A DNA stretch of 64,000 bases from contig NW_004624843.1 in assembly GCF_000247695.1 (NCBI RefSeq), forward strand, positions 2,061,890-2,125,889. Direction: 5' to 3'. Made by a program: the position numbers and the translations under genes. The notes below the pieces were generated by a model. That model saw nothing but the letters and a program-made list of their open reading frames with translations. It ran no database searches and was not told the DNA's origin. Below, in pieces: positions 39,601 to 47,309 of this stretch (position 1 is its first letter; each line of letters begins with the position of its first letter). This DNA is from Heterocephalus glaber (Eukaryota > Chordata > Mammalia > Rodentia > Bathyergidae).

Positions 39601-41315
39601 ACTGGCCAGTGTCTGCAGGTTCTTGAGGGGCACACGGATGAGATCTTTTCGTGTGCTTTCAACTATAAAGGCAACATAGTCATTACAGGTAGGAGGGAAG
39701 TACTCACCATGGGCCTGGCTTTCCTTTTAAATTGGCTGTTGCCAAGCTGTGTGCTAAAAGGATTTCATTCCCACCACTAGCCCATTTCCAGGGTCCCTGT
39801 CTCATTTTGGCATGTCATTCTGTCCCCATTATTTAAGTTTAATTGTATCAGGCCCCACAGGGCATGAATGGTGCCCTTTTCTGTAAGACCTCATGAGTTT
39901 TGAATGTGAATCGCTCTAGATAAGGTAGTAATTTGAAAGCCTGCCTTGTGGGTTAGTGTATTTCCCCAGTCTTCCATGGATTGAAAGGTTAATATTCAAT
40001 TGATGTCAATAAGCAGGAGTAACCAAAACATGTTAGGACCAGAGTTCTCCACCATTGGTTTCATAGCCCATTAGAGATTTACTCTTTGAGTTAAATTGTT
40101 TTCTCTGTGGATATTCCCTGCCAAGGTGCTAATATTTGGGGAAAAGAGCACATATTGAGCATTTTTCCTACCATTAGGCAGTTCTTTTGAATTATTCATT
40201 GTAACAACATTTTAGTGAATGGATTTAGAGCAGGCTAATTTGTGTTGTGTAAAGGAGACACTGATAGGAAGGTCATGCCATCATGTTGGCTTAGTGCCTC
40301 TGGCAGAAGGCTTGGCAAGGAGCAAGGTTGTAAGGTAGTGTGGGGTAGGGATGCCCTAGCCAGAAAACTAAATCTGCTTAGTTCACACTGATTTGCATTG
40401 TGTTGAGTCCATTTAAAAGTTGTCAAAATTATTTAAGAAGTCCAATGTCCCATAATCAAGTCCAGTGTCATATTTCAGCTGATTAAGTGTCTTCCTAGTC
40501 ATACAACTTCAAGGATGATGAGAATTGTCTCCCTTAGGCCCCTACTTAATTATGGGCAAGTTCTAAAGTTATGGGCTATATCTTTGCACTGTGATTTTCC
40601 AATGTTAACTGAAATCTAGGTATTTTAGAAACACTAGCCTACTTATCTACATATTTATTGTAAACACAATGTCGTATCCTTTCCCATGACGGCAGTGCTG
40701 TGGGAGGCAGCAGCAGGAGGAAGGCAGGCCAGCTTCCACCATCCCTATGTTTCCTGTGAGGCTGGCTCTTCCCTCAGCTTGTTTCACAATAGACCTTGGA
40801 GAGTTTAGGAAGGAATAGTAGTTGCCTGTGCCATGTTTAAATGCTGGCACTAAATTCCTGAGCTCTTTTAAGATACCATTGATTTTTTTAGTGCGCTCCA
40901 AAGTATCAAGTGGTAAATTACATTGGATGGCAGAGGTTCTTAGAATGAGGTGACACTTCTATCTTGTGGCCAGCAAAGCGGTCACTTTATCTGAATTTAT
41001 CTGTCCTATTTTTCTGGTATACCCTGGTGTGATAAACTACTTGGATTTTTTTAGGGGCTGGATGAAGTTAGTTTAGACCACACATTGGCAGAACTGCAGC
41101 CAGTGTGGTCTTCATGTCTTTAAAAATGTGAGGTGTGTTTAAAATGTGGACTGTGCAGTTCATATAGGATTTCCAAATTCCCATAACCCTCTCCCTTGAC
41201 CCTGAAAAAGTTGACTTGTAAAAAGTGAGCATAAAGTAGACCAAATTTTAAAAAAATAACTGTGCATTTGTTATTATTAGGTAGCAAGGATAATACCTGT
41301 AGGATATGGTGTTGA
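7525..41315 (+). CDS. DAW1: DAW1, dynein axonemal assembly factor with WD repeats (exons 2-13 of the gene)
   Basis: The gene spans twelve coding exons: 7525-7597, 12235-12379, 15600-15658, 17571-17693, 23122-23221, 26006-26113, 27847-27953, 29094-29196, 29976-30090, 37252-37328, 39526-39688 and 41281-41315. All have GT-AG borders and compatible phases. Joined, they give 402 codons, residues 14-415, matching the 415-residue length I know for the human protein. Residues 14-86 are a helical leader. Eight WD40 repeats follow, starting near residues 90, 132, 175, 217, 259, 301, 343 and 385, most with GH near the start and WD or a variant at the end. Known orthologues act in the cytoplasm in assembly and intraflagellar delivery of outer dynein arms, and are needed for motile cilia. 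No internal stop or frameshift is seen, so the gene looks functional. Exon 1 and the promoter are not in the window. Identification rests on my recall of the human protein. Confidence 0.97.
7835..8330 (-). mobile_element. Old L1M 3' region
   Basis: Contains 'gtttcccctattattactat', 'cattatcattaactgaagtc' and later 'gtttggtcatcatgtcttct', which matches the reversed 3' part of ancient L1M copies. It starts after a T run at 7842-7854, consistent with a reversed poly-A tail. Confidence 0.65.
8612..10475 (-). mobile_element. Long MaLR element with LTR, internal region, LTR
   Basis: On the plus strand it starts 'gtattagtcagcttttctga'. An internal region then follows the MaLR (THE1/MST-type) order: 'aagcctggcctttactgtcc', 'ccagttccaaaggcatctga', 'tggtaccaatttttgg'. 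A second LTR begins near 10155 with 'ttagttttattttcactgag'. An ID SINE is inserted at 9720. MaLR elements are non-autonomous relatives of ERV-L; no coding capacity is evident. It lies in DAW1 intron 2, antisense to the gene. Confidence 0.75.
9720..9801 (-). repeat. ID-type (tRNA-derived) SINE nested in MaLR
   Basis: Reversed body: T run, 'ggtaccggggatcaaactcg', then 'ccactgagctaaatccccag'. In sense this gives a pol III A box (ttagctcagtgg) and a B-box-like gagtttgatcc. Flanked by 14-base direct repeats at 9706-9719 and 9802-9815 with one mismatch. It is younger than the MaLR it interrupts. Confidence 0.85.
10476..12234. other. Unclassified remainder of intron 2
   Basis: No exon or confident repeat. 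11610-12000 is more GC-rich and contains a 76-codon frame without recognisable features; it could be an eroded LTR. Confidence 0.3.
12235..12379 (+). CDS. DAW1: DAW1 exon 3 (residues 38-86)
   Basis: Acceptor tttcag, donor gtaaggt. The first base completes Ser38, and the exon ends on a codon boundary. It encodes a charged, probably helical stretch containing [17 protein letters not shown] and ending in FYLFK, which links the leader to the first WD blade. Confidence 0.94.
12664..12766 (+). repeat. AT-rich imperfect tandem repeat
   Basis: Six or so copies of a 'gttattgaatagtt'-like unit of about 16-20 bases in intron 3. Confidence 0.75.
13375..13475 (-). repeat. LINE-2/MIR-like fragment
   Basis: 'attcattaagcatcccctat', 'atgctagacaatttaggggt' and 'aataagacacatcctgact' follow the reversed L2 tail order. 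Confidence 0.5.
13603..15298 (+). mobile_element. 5'-truncated L1 insertion with target-site duplication
   Basis: Encodes the decayed C-terminal end of L1 ORF2 (frames reading [15 protein letters not shown] and later [19 protein letters not shown]), then a 3' UTR with a G-rich stretch at about 15170-15215. It is flanked by a perfect 16-base repeat, aattagtgctatttgg, at 13587-13602 and 15299-15314. The left flank resembles the TT|A(A/G)AA cut preferred by L1 endonuclease. Stops and frameshifts make it inactive. It sits in DAW1 intron 3 in sense orientation. Confidence 0.9.
15600..15658 (+). CDS. DAW1: DAW1 exon 4 (residues 87-106, start of WD repeat 1)
   Basis: A short 59-base exon with acceptor ttgaag and donor gtaaga. 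It encodes [19 protein letters not shown] and the first two bases of Cys106. The AH near its start takes the place of the usual GH of a WD repeat. It lies only about 285 bases after a 1.7 kb L1 insertion in the same intron. Confidence 0.95.
16155..16390 (-). mobile_element. MLT1-like LTR fragment (MaLR)
   Basis: 'ggttttctaggactgctgta' and 'ataaaatagcacaaactaaa', then 'tgctcacaggtctgcaggtt' and 'agaagtccaaggtgg', are the reversed 3' end of MLT1 LTRs. Confidence 0.6.
17571..17693 (+). CDS. DAW1: DAW1 exon 5 (residues 106-147, WD repeats 1-2)
   Basis: Acceptor gtgttag. It encodes [14 protein letters not shown] (end of WD1, Trp119-Asp120) and [15 protein letters not shown] (start of WD2, Gly132-His133). 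It ends with two bases of Gly147. The donor reads gtctgt, which lacks the usual purine at intron position 3. A run of 13 C lies 44 bases into the intron. Confidence 0.96.
17738..17750 (+). repeat. C homopolymer (13 C)
   Basis: A run of 13 C in intron 5, 44 bases after exon 5. The true length may differ because such runs are error-prone. Confidence 0.9.
17781..17965 (+). repeat. MIR SINE
   Basis: 'tttattgagtgcctggttgc', 'gacaggtattattctt' and 'ggggtcacagaggtaaaggg' in MIR order. Confidence 0.6.
18606..18812 (+). repeat. B1-dID composite SINE
   Basis: B1 half ('gtggcacatgattgtaatat', 'gtagctgaggcagaagggtc') and, after an A run, an ID-like half ('aggatgtggctcagtgta', 'ccctgggttcagtcctcact'). 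Confidence 0.8.
18936..19141. mobile_element. Short TA-flanked inverted-repeat element (Tc1/mariner-type MITE)
   Basis: Left end catagtggacccttgacttg and right end, reversed, tacagtggaccctcaagtta form roughly 20-base inverted repeats, each bordered by TA. A second, interior inverted motif (gttgtaactcaagttggttg) is related to the ends. It is about 200 bases long and non-coding. Structure and TA target fit a pogo/Tigger- or mariner-mobilised MITE; the family is not certain. Confidence 0.65.
19142..20945. other. Unclassified part of intron 5
   Basis: 19250-19740 is GC-richer, with loosely repeated 'caagtcca' segments and a short TG-rich stretch at 19500-19530. 20040-20460 is also GC-richer. Open frames of up to 105 codons occur on both strands but lack domains, splice partners or codon bias. 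Possibly an eroded LTR. Confidence 0.3.
20945..21510. mobile_element. Mariner-derived element with inverted duplicated 3' ends
   Basis: On the plus strand 21343-21426 reads [17 protein letters not shown] then [11 protein letters not shown], the C-terminal end of a mariner-type transposase. On the minus strand about 21050-21115 reads a related, more decayed DFQNCFRKW stretch followed by a stop. The segment 'acagtaaaagatacattg' at about 21000-21018 is repeated in reverse at about 21445-21465, so the two halves form a long imperfect inverted repeat ending in A/T-rich tails. The element is dead. Confidence 0.75.
21605..21654 (+). repeat. (TG)n then (AG)n microsatellite
   Basis: About 19 TG units followed by six AG units. 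Confidence 0.98.
21749..21826 (-). repeat. ID-type SINE
   Basis: Reversed ID body ('ggtgctggggatcaaactca', 'cctgagctaaatccccagcc') flanked by a perfect 15-base duplication ttagtaatatctttt at 21734-21748 and 21827-21841. Intron 5. Confidence 0.9.
22515..22637 (-). repeat. B1-type SINE monomer
   Basis: Reversed B1: 'acagggtctcactatgtagt', 'cctcctgcctgagcctc', 'aactacaggcattaccacac'. Confidence 0.8.
22638..23121. other. AT-rich end of intron 5
   Basis: Low-complexity A/T-rich sequence before exon 6. No element recognised. Confidence 0.4.
23122..23221 (+). CDS. DAW1: DAW1 exon 6 (residues 147-180, WD repeats 2-3)
   Basis: Acceptor attgcag, strong donor gtaagt. The first base completes Gly147. 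It encodes [15 protein letters not shown], with Trp162 followed by Ser rather than the usual Asp, and then the GHTAEI that opens WD3. Confidence 0.97.
23891..24075 (+). repeat. MIR SINE
   Basis: 'caccaggtaccgtcctaaga', 'catgtatcatcgtagttgtg', 'gaataacttgcccaaggtca' follow the MIR consensus order closely. Confidence 0.75.
24095..26005. other. Intron 6, probably LINE-2-rich
   Basis: 24095-25000 contains phrases such as 'tatttatgaaatactaatta', 'aggcagagggagtagcactg' and 'gaggaaggaagtgggcaact' typical of old L2 copies. The remainder is G-rich unclassified sequence. Open frames of up to 149 codons on the minus strand show no domain. Confidence 0.4.
26006..26113 (+). CDS. DAW1: DAW1 exon 7 (residues 181-216, WD repeat 3)
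   Basis: Acceptor gatttag, donor gtacgt. The exon is 36 whole codons, in phase 0 at both ends. It encodes [18 protein letters not shown] followed by [18 protein letters not shown]. The last residue is Thr (ACG), where I recall Arg in the human protein. Confidence 0.97.
26114..27846. other. Intron 7
   Basis: Mostly unclassified. An old L1M 3' piece on the minus strand lies at about 27665-27790 ('aagttttattaagttaaaat', 'aactattgccacaatctag'). Confidence 0.4.
27847..27953 (+). CDS. DAW1: DAW1 exon 8 (residues 217-252, WD repeat 4)
   Basis: Acceptor tccttag, donor gtattt. It opens exactly at the GH of WD4 (Gly217-His218) and contains [14 protein letters not shown], with Trp246-Asp247. It ends with two bases of Arg252. 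The donor is weak at intron position 5 (T). Confidence 0.96.
28612..28835 (-). mobile_element. Old L1M 3' UTR fragment
   Basis: 'ggagtacaatgtgatgattc' and 'gtgtaatgagcaaggtaggg', then 'tagttagtatttccatctt', match the reversed 3' end of ancient L1M. A tiny plus-strand L1 scrap ('atgttgagtgaaataactta') follows at 28850-28875. Confidence 0.55.
29094..29196 (+). CDS. DAW1: DAW1 exon 9 (residues 252-286, WD repeats 4-5)
   Basis: Acceptor ctcgtag, donor gtgagc. It encodes [18 protein letters not shown] and then [12 protein letters not shown], ending on a codon boundary. The final residue is Met286, just before the LWD that exon 10 supplies. Human DAW1 has Lys there by my recall. Confidence 0.96.
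29976..30090 (+). CDS. DAW1: DAW1 exon 10 (residues 287-325, WD repeats 5-6)
   Basis: Acceptor aactgcag, donor gtaggt. It encodes [20 protein letters not shown] and then [17 protein letters not shown], closing WD5 and forming most of WD6. It ends with the first base of Gly325. The following intron (30091-37251) is the longest in the window and carries the degenerate minisatellite. Confidence 0.97.
30205..31085. repeat. Degenerate minisatellite, left block
   Basis: Loosely repeated units of about 42 bases built on phrases such as 'cttgataaccacgtatgatg', 'tatactgtatctgtgtcatc' and their variants. The block includes a CTATA-rich stretch at 30768-30815. It starts about 115 bases after DAW1 exon 10. 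The units are heavily diverged and carry small indels, so the array is old. Confidence 0.7.
31086..32897. mobile_element. Insertion splitting the minisatellite; left end is L1-derived
   Basis: About 31110-31390 is reversed L1 ('tcctgcaaatgatatgattt', 'tatggctgaataatattcca'). 31400-31580 is purine-rich. 31790-32890 is GC-richer, with 'ttttccaagatggcgcatta', a phrase of the kind found near L1 5' ends, so the block may be one rearranged L1; that is inference. Open frames of up to 91 codons occur on both strands without recognisable domains. Confidence 0.45.
32898..34960. repeat. Degenerate minisatellite, right block
   Basis: Consecutive units can be placed at 34195 (tgatgagcatgtatgatgct), 34237, 34319 and 34362, spacings of 42, 82 (two units) and 43 bases. 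Approximate unit theme: TGATAACCATGTATGATGCT, then ACACTATATCTGTGTCATCT plus CC. With the left block this makes roughly 70 units. A 114-codon frame at 34249-34593 is a by-product of the repeat. Confidence 0.75.
34961..35655. other. Unclassified sequence after the minisatellite
   Basis: No exon or recognisable repeat seen. Confidence 0.3.
35670..35880 (-). repeat. B1-dID composite SINE
   Basis: Reversed ID-like half ('actgaaccagggcctttgca', 'gagctacaacccaggccc') joined to a reversed B1 half ('gatcctcctgcctcagcctt', 'ccaagtgctaggattatggg'). Confidence 0.8.
35881..37251. other. End of intron 10
   Basis: A/T-rich to 36640, a short (ATCC)n tract at 36653-36680, then unclassified sequence up to exon 11. 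Confidence 0.4.
36653..36680 (+). repeat. (ATCC)n microsatellite
   Basis: Six consecutive ATCC units followed by CAGC variants. Confidence 0.9.
37252..37328 (+). CDS. DAW1: DAW1 exon 11 (residues 325-350, WD repeats 6-7)
   Basis: Acceptor caaacag, donor gtgagt. The first two bases complete Gly325. It encodes [20 protein letters not shown] and then GEISK. The usual WD of blade 6 is replaced by VYE; I recall a similarly atypical IFS in the human protein, so this blade is divergent family-wide. Confidence 0.96.
38355..38475 (-). repeat. LINE-2 fragment
   Basis: 'tcaatcatttattcactcag', 'gcttccattgtctgggcatt', 'gtgcaggtatggaggacaca' follow the reversed L2 tail. Confidence 0.6.
38545..38925 (-). 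mobile_element. MaLR-like solo LTR
   Basis: 'gtcagttttcttgtcactgg', 'ggagaagttcattttggttc', 'cccccagtgacccacctttt' and 'gacattctagatctaaaccg' repeat the LTR order of 3930-4278. Intron 11, antisense to DAW1. Confidence 0.7.
39526..39688 (+). CDS. DAW1: DAW1 exon 12 (residues 351-405, WD repeats 7-8)
   Basis: A long pyrimidine tract ends in tttttttag, and the donor is gtagga. It encodes [20 protein letters not shown] and [14 protein letters not shown] (WD7), then [20 protein letters not shown] (WD8). It ends with the first base of Gly405. Confidence 0.98.
39689..41280. other. Intron 12
   Basis: No recognisable repeat or exon beyond the splice sites. It ends in the T/A-rich acceptor of exon 13. 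Confidence 0.4.
41281..41315 (+). CDS. DAW1: DAW1 exon 13, coding part (residues 405-415 and stop)
   Basis: Acceptor ttattattag. Two bases complete Gly405, then [10 protein letters not shown] and TGA. The frame, the D-N-T-C-R-I-W ending and the total of 415 residues all support this as the last coding exon. The terminal residue is Cys (TGT), where I recall Arg in human, which would be a single C-to-T change in that codon. Confidence 0.93.
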
Positions 41316-41750
41316 TTGAAGAAGTCTGCTGATGACTCAATTCGTAAGCGATTGTGACCAAGGCCTTGAGCTTCCCACATGACAAGCGAGCTGTGTTCAT
41401 ATCTCAGGAGCTTTCTCTTTTTATACAAGCACTCTGGCCTTAATTTCGCATATTTGACCATTAAAACTGGTGAAGTTTTATCATTTGTTGATATTATTTG
41501 ATGGGAATGATTTCATAATATTTAGTGAATGCCACTAGTTATTTCAGTTGTGTTTTATTTTAGTAGCATCATAATGCTGATAAGTAAAAACAGAACAATT
41601 TAACAATATGTCTCCTAGATTCTCCTTTCAAGGCTATTGTCATAATTTCTGTTGCATAAAGTTTTCTTCTGAGAAAATTCCTTATAAATTGGATGTCTGC
41701 TATATGTTTTGGAGTGGTATAAAGAAAATAAAATGGTGCTTTTTAAATGG
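41316..41750 (+). other. DAW1: Likely DAW1 3' UTR
   Basis: AT-rich sequence after the stop codon, with no further exon-like signal. Two polyadenylation hexamers are visible: ATTAAA at 41460 and AATAAA at 41727. The 3' end cannot be chosen without transcript data. Confidence 0.5.
41727..41732 (+). terminator. DAW1: Candidate DAW1 polyadenylation signal AATAAA
   Basis: Canonical AATAAA about 410 bases after the stop codon, followed within 15 bases by a G/T-containing stretch (ggtgcttttt). An ATTAAA at 41460-41465 is an alternative. Confidence 0.4.
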
Positions 41751-43035
41751 CAAATATATTCTAGATTGACAGAGGGCTGAAAAAAGTGTAAGCAGAGCTA
41801 AGCAAAAGTTAAACAGAATAGACATTCCAACTACTGAATTTAAAAATCTGGATGGAAAACAAATGAAGCATGAGAAAGAATAATCAAATCAAAGATCAAT
41901 CTGAGTGTGGCTGGAATATTAAAAAGTGGTTTTTTAAAGGTTGTAAAATTGCTCAAATGCATATTAAAAATTAATGTTAAAAGTTAAAGCACAAACTAAA
42001 ATTAATAATACCTAAATTTAGAATAAGAAAATACATGAGAATCTTATAGAATAAATCTTTTTTAAAAAGCTTTATTGAGATACAATTGATAAACAAAAAA
42101 TTGCACATACATAATGGATACGGTTTGGTGAGTTAGGGCATATGTATATGCCTGTGATACCACTATCATGATCAAGGTACTAAACGTATCTATTACTTCC
42201 AACAAAGTGTGTTATCTAGAAGTTTCAAAATAAGTTTGTGATTAATTTGTGGACCTGCAAGAGATGAGAATTCTAGAAACATTATCTTCAGGCTGTAAGT
42301 ACAGTGAGGGAGAAGATGCGGTTTGTTTTGCCTTTTGGGAGATGTTGGGTGTGGTTCTTTGAACAAAGTTGCCTTTGCAAATCCTTTCTTGGGGTATTAA
42401 TCAAGTAACTGCCACAACACGTCAGAGGTCCGTGGATTTTACTGAACGATGAAGAGAACGAACATTGCTGACTGACGACATGTGGAACATGTGGCTCGCA
42501 CACCTCTCTTTGTTCTCTTATCACACCAGGTGGCAGTGTTGATCTTTTGGCGGATAAGTTCTCGTTTTTCTTACAGCTACAAAGAAGAGCATGAAGAGTA
42601 GAGTTCATGCCATGTCCCTTACAGATCAGGGTTATGTGGGGACACAGAACAGTTTAAAGCTTGGGATTGTCTTGGCCGATCTGTGGTAAACGAGTTATCT
42701 CATTAATTCCGCTGGGCACACAGATGTTTTCCCACTGACTCACGAGGACGCAGCCCAGTGAGGTGAATAAGAGACAGCTCTGTTTCTCTGTACAGGTCCC
42801 TCTGTTGGGAACCAGATTATGATAATTTGTTTTCTAACGAAGTAGTCCGTCAAGGAATCCAATACTCATTTATGTCTTTAAATGCTAATATTTGATCAGA
42901 GTAAATATAAATTATTTTACATTTTAATAAAATTTATCATAACTTCAGTGGATTGACAGTCTAAATACCACAAGTACTCTGAATTTTGTTATTTTCATGT
43001 AACTATACCTAAAGGGCCTGTATTATTATTCTGCC
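41751..43035. other. Downstream flank of DAW1
   Basis: AT-rich. An old L1M 3' end on the minus strand is seen at about 42060-42205 ('gctttattgagatacaattg', 'atgcctgtgataccactatc'). The rest, including a 106-codon minus frame at 42288-42608, has no recognisable content. Confidence 0.45.
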
Positions 43036-43039
43036 TTGC

Positions 43040-43200
43040 CATTTTTTGGCTCTGGGGCTTTCAGAATTCAAACACTTCCTGAGGCTGTTATCTTTTTATA
43101 AACTGGAACTAATAATAGTATGGAGGAAATTTGTATGGATTGTATGAATTAATAGATACACGGAGAGCCCGATACATAGTAAGCACTCATTTAGTCAGAG
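43040..43200 (-). repeat. MIR SINE
   Basis: Reversed MIR: 'ggctctggggctttcagaat', 'actggaactaataatagtat', 'gatacatagtaagcactcat'. Confidence 0.65.
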
Positions 43201-43654
43201 CTAAGATTTGTGGACACTGTATAAGTGACTTGGATTTAATTGAGTTAAGATCTAGGAAAGAATTCGTACATTTCAGGCACATTTTTCTCATGAATATATT
43301 ATGTCTTAGAGCATCCCTGCTATAAAGTGTTCCAATTCACTTTTTCCTTAGAAAAGGGAGGTTAAAGACATATAGAGAGTGTTTTGAGTGAGCATCTCTC
43401 ATGAATTCTTAGAGTGTGAATAAGATTTGGGTTCATCTTAACAAACGTGTTGTTTATAAGTCTTAATCAGCCCAGTTTCTCAGTACCCTTTCCCCCAAAG
43501 TTTGAATTTCTAAGCAAGTCACAAAGCCTCTTCCAACCTACACTGTAATGGAAATCATTGTTGGTGAGGAGGAAGACTTAAACGTCACTAATTAAAGTGA
43601 ATTGCAAAATTCTTCATGAAATCTTTCCCCTTGAGATAATAAAATTTTCTTTAA

Positions 43655-43895
43655 AAAATAGGAAAATGTCCAAAGGTGTAGGGGTGGTGGGAGGGGAAGG
43701 GGAAATGGAAGAAGGGAAAGGAAAAATTATGAGAAAGAAAAAAAAGAATGGAAACAAAGTCTATGTAAATAGGGAAGGGCACACAGGTAATGGGGAAAAA
43801 ATAAGAACTAAGATACATCATGTTCAGGTACAAACCCCCAATGATAAATGTGAACATATTGTATATCTAAAATGTACCAATAAATAAATAAAAAT
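43655..43895 (+). mobile_element. L1 3' UTR fragment
   Basis: A purine-rich G/A stretch like that in the other L1 3' UTRs of this window, then 'atgtgaacatattgtatatc', 'aaaatgtaccaataaataaa' and an A-rich end with AATAAA. Confidence 0.65.
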
Positions 43896-45830
43896 GCAAT
43901 TTATCAAATACTTCAAAATCTCTTGAAAGGGTGGAAGCATTCTCCAGGGCGTTCTGATGTGTTTATTCAAATTTCAGTGATTCATGCCTTCTGGGAGGGT
44001 TGACAAATGCCCTAACATTCAAAGTGTATTTGCTCACAGTGACCACTGAAGGAGCTGGTGCCTCCCAAACAGGAGGCTATGGCCGAATTCCCACAGATAC
44101 TTCTGACAGAAGGTCCTTCAGCATTTAGGGTTTTGTTTTATGCCAGATGTTTGAGAGTCCTCCAGAAAGAAGCAGTTTCCGGTGTGGCTCCTGGTTTGAT
44201 ATTTTATTTCTTACCTATAAGCTTTACTATTTGCAGCTATTTCTAGGACACACCCTCTCATCTTTAATTGTGGAAATAGCAATTCCAGGGGGAACACCTG
44301 AATTTCTGCTTACTGCAAATATGGTTTTTCCTTTTTTTTTTTTTTTGCCAAGGGAATGTATATTCCTGGACTGAAGAAAGATCCCAGATATTTTCCCCAG
44401 GCAAGAGTAGGCATGTTTTGTAGATGTGCTTCAGGCAGAAGGGCAAGTACAATTCTTTTCCAGGCCAGAGACTTTTTTTGAAACTTTACCTAGTAGAAAA
44501 GCAAGTAGATCTTCCAGAGTGCTTGAATATCTGGAGACCCTAGCTTAGCTAAGTAGACAAACAAAACTGAGCATCACAGGGAAGAACATTCAACAACCCA
44601 TTCCAGAGTACCACACATTTCAGGAAAGAGACAAATCTATTTTCTATAGACTGTGAAAAAGTCAATATGCAGTGAGCCTGGTTAAATTCTATGGAGAATG
44701 TGCAGTGACATTTTTGGATGACTTTCCTGTTTGGATAAATATCACTGGCCAGTCCTCTCCCCCGAGTATCTGAGTCTGCATGGCTCTGAGAGATGGGAGC
44801 TTGATGGGGAAAGGGAACAGGCTGTCCTGGGGTCACAGCCTCCCCAGTGTCCCGCCCAGGTCCTGCTTTCCAGACAGACAGACAGCTGCTGTGTGTGGTG
44901 TCCCCATCTGAAGCAGTTCACCTGAGAGAGATTTCCACAGGATGGACTCTTCCCGAAGCCTTTCTCCAGGAGATGAGGAGAATGAGAGCATTTTTATAAT
45001 AGAGTGGCTCGGAGGAAGATTCATCTTTATTTAGAAATGAAATTTTCGCTGGAGTCACTTCATTTTTACTTAAGATTTCATAAAATTTCCAGTTGAAAAA
45101 TTAGATGTATGTACCAAGGTTGTTCCAACTATACTTAAGAGTTGTCCAACAACTAAGATGAGCACCAAGTGCTGTAATTATTTTTTCTAACAGTTATGCC
45201 CATAATGACAGGCCTGGTTTACCTTTGTAGAGAGTTAATTTGACTTTGATATAAATCTTTTGGTTGAAGCTGGATTTGTTCAAGTTAAGTACACTGAATA
45301 ATTCTTACATCAACTCTATATTAGTAGCATGAAATTAATAAATAAAATTAGAACTCCAGTCACACTGGGCACATTTCAAGTGTTCATGTCCACATGTGAA
45401 TAAGGGCTACCATACTGGCCATTGCAGGTATAGAAGATGTCATTGCTGCATGATGTAATCAGAGGTATTTGCAGAAGTTGCTCTATGATCAAATCAAGGC
45501 AGTGGCCAAGCTCAGGGATGTTAACATTTCCATTTTCTCTGCCTGGCTTGGAGTCTCACACTTGATAGTAACATTGAGACTAGTATGGTTGAGCCAGGAG
45601 TGGCTATGCTTCTTGGTATGTCAACCAATCCCTTTCCGTGTGAAGCACTGAACTATTTGCTGATTGGTTGCTAATTTCATACTCTACTTATTTATAGCTC
45701 CAAAATAATGTTTGATACTTAACTTGTTTCACCTTGAGTGAATTTTTTAAACTACGTGTTCAAAGAAAATAAAGACTGTGATATACATTGCCTTTCCAAT
45801 TTGCTACATGAGCTTATATATTGTCTCCTA
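43896..45830. other. Intergenic, unclassified
   Basis: No gene or confident repeat. T run at 44331-44346. Short frames on both strands lack features. Confidence 0.3.
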
Positions 45831-45831
45831 T

Positions 45832-46180
45832 AGTTTGGGTCTTCAGTGTCTCTTAAAGGACCATGTGATAAACGCTTGCTGTCCAGGGTAGCACTATAGG
45901 AAGCTGGTAGAGACTTTTGGAGGTGGAGAGTCCCTTACACTATTGAGGATGAACCCTGGAAAGGGACTGTTTCTTACCCTCCCTCTTTTGTGCTTCCTCA
46001 CCATGAGGCGAGCAGGTTTGCTCTGCCAAATGCTCCACCATGATGTGCTGCCTCATTGAAAGAAATGAGGCCAACTGATCTGTACTGAAACTTCGAAATC
46101 TGTGAGGCAAGCTAAGCCCTTTCTCTTTTTAAATTGATTGTCTCAGGTATTTGTTATAATAATAGAAAGCTAACATTCTC
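45832..46180 (+). mobile_element. MaLR-like solo LTR
   Basis: Plus-strand LTR: 'tagtttgggtcttcagtgtc', 'gaccatgtgataaacgc', 'cctcaccatgaggcgagcag', 'ctccaccatgatgtgctgcc', 'gattgtctcaggtatttgtt'. This is the opposite orientation to the other MaLR LTRs. Confidence 0.7.
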
Positions 46181-46550
46181 TTCTGTGTAAATTCAGCTTG
46201 GTTATTTCTGAAATGGTACCACTTGACAGCAACTTAAAGCAAGATCAATGAAGCAGTCTAAGCAATTTCTGAACCCAAGCCTGATTTTATTTATTTTTTG
46301 TCCTGATTCATATCTCTTCTAACTCTCAGAAATCTATAATTTAATGATTTTAGAAATATGCCAAAGAGAGGCTCAATGTAAATTCAAATAAATTTCAAGT
46401 TTGAGTTGGGTTTTTTTCATAAATAGACTAATAAAATTTTGAATTTTAAATAAAGTTTTAATATTTAGCCCCATGAAAAGCATGAAGGCAAAAATCCTAT
46501 TTAGAAATGCATTTTGTGAAGAAATGGTCCTAAATTATATTAGCAACCTC

Positions 46551-46631
46551 TTTTTTTTTTGTACTGGGCATCGAACTTGGGACCTTGCACTTGCAAGTCA
46601 GATGGCGGAACCACTGAGCTAAATCTCCAGC
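46551..46631 (-). repeat. ID-type SINE
   Basis: T run, 'gtactgggcatcgaacttgg' and 'ccactgagctaaatctccag'. Direct repeats tagcaacctctttt (46541-46554) and tagcaatctctttt (46632-46645) flank it with one mismatch. Confidence 0.85.
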
Positions 46632-46879
46632 TAGCAATCTCTTTTGATAAATATTCAGCCAATGTGTGAATTGGTAAAAGATCAACCAGCAGATTGGGTG
46701 TAATTTTATCTGGGCTGATCTTGGGAGACAGATAAATAACAGCATTTTCAGATATAATCTGAAAATGATATAATTTGATATGACAGCTATAATTCTGGTC
46801 TATGAATGCTGACATATCTTTGCTAAAAGATGGTTCTTTGTGCTCAGGTCTTCTTAGGAAAGTATCTAGTGTAAAGGAC

Positions 46880-47140
46880 ATTCAGTGAAGTAAATCAGAC
46901 ATGCAAGCTTAAATATCATATGGTTTGTCTTATAGAAGACACCCAAAGTATAAATAAAGAGCAGAAGAAAAGATAGGTAAGGAAGATGGTCCTTTCTCAA
47001 ATGGGAAGTGCATCAAGAAATGGAGAGGAAAGGAATGGGAGGGAAGAGGAAAGAAGGAAATAAGATGTGTTATACACATGTACCAACTCCACAAGAAACA
47101 TAGACATTATGTACTACAAACATGTACTAATAAAGAGAAT
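46880..47140 (+). mobile_element. L1 3' end fragment
   Basis: 'gtgaagtaaatcagacatgc', 'catatggtttgtcttataga', a G/A-rich stretch, then 'atgtactacaaacatgtact' and AATAAA: the order of the L1 3' UTR at 15040-15298. Confidence 0.75.
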
Positions 47141-47309
47141 GACCTGCAAAATAACGCTATAGAGTTAAGCACTGTCATTTCTTATGTCACAATTCTATGT
47201 GGACCCTTTCATAGCCAGAGCTAGAATGTCTTCATAGAAAATGTGAAAGTTACATCTACACATGCACGGATGCAATCTAATTATAAAATTGAAGAAGGTA
47301 AAGTGGTAC

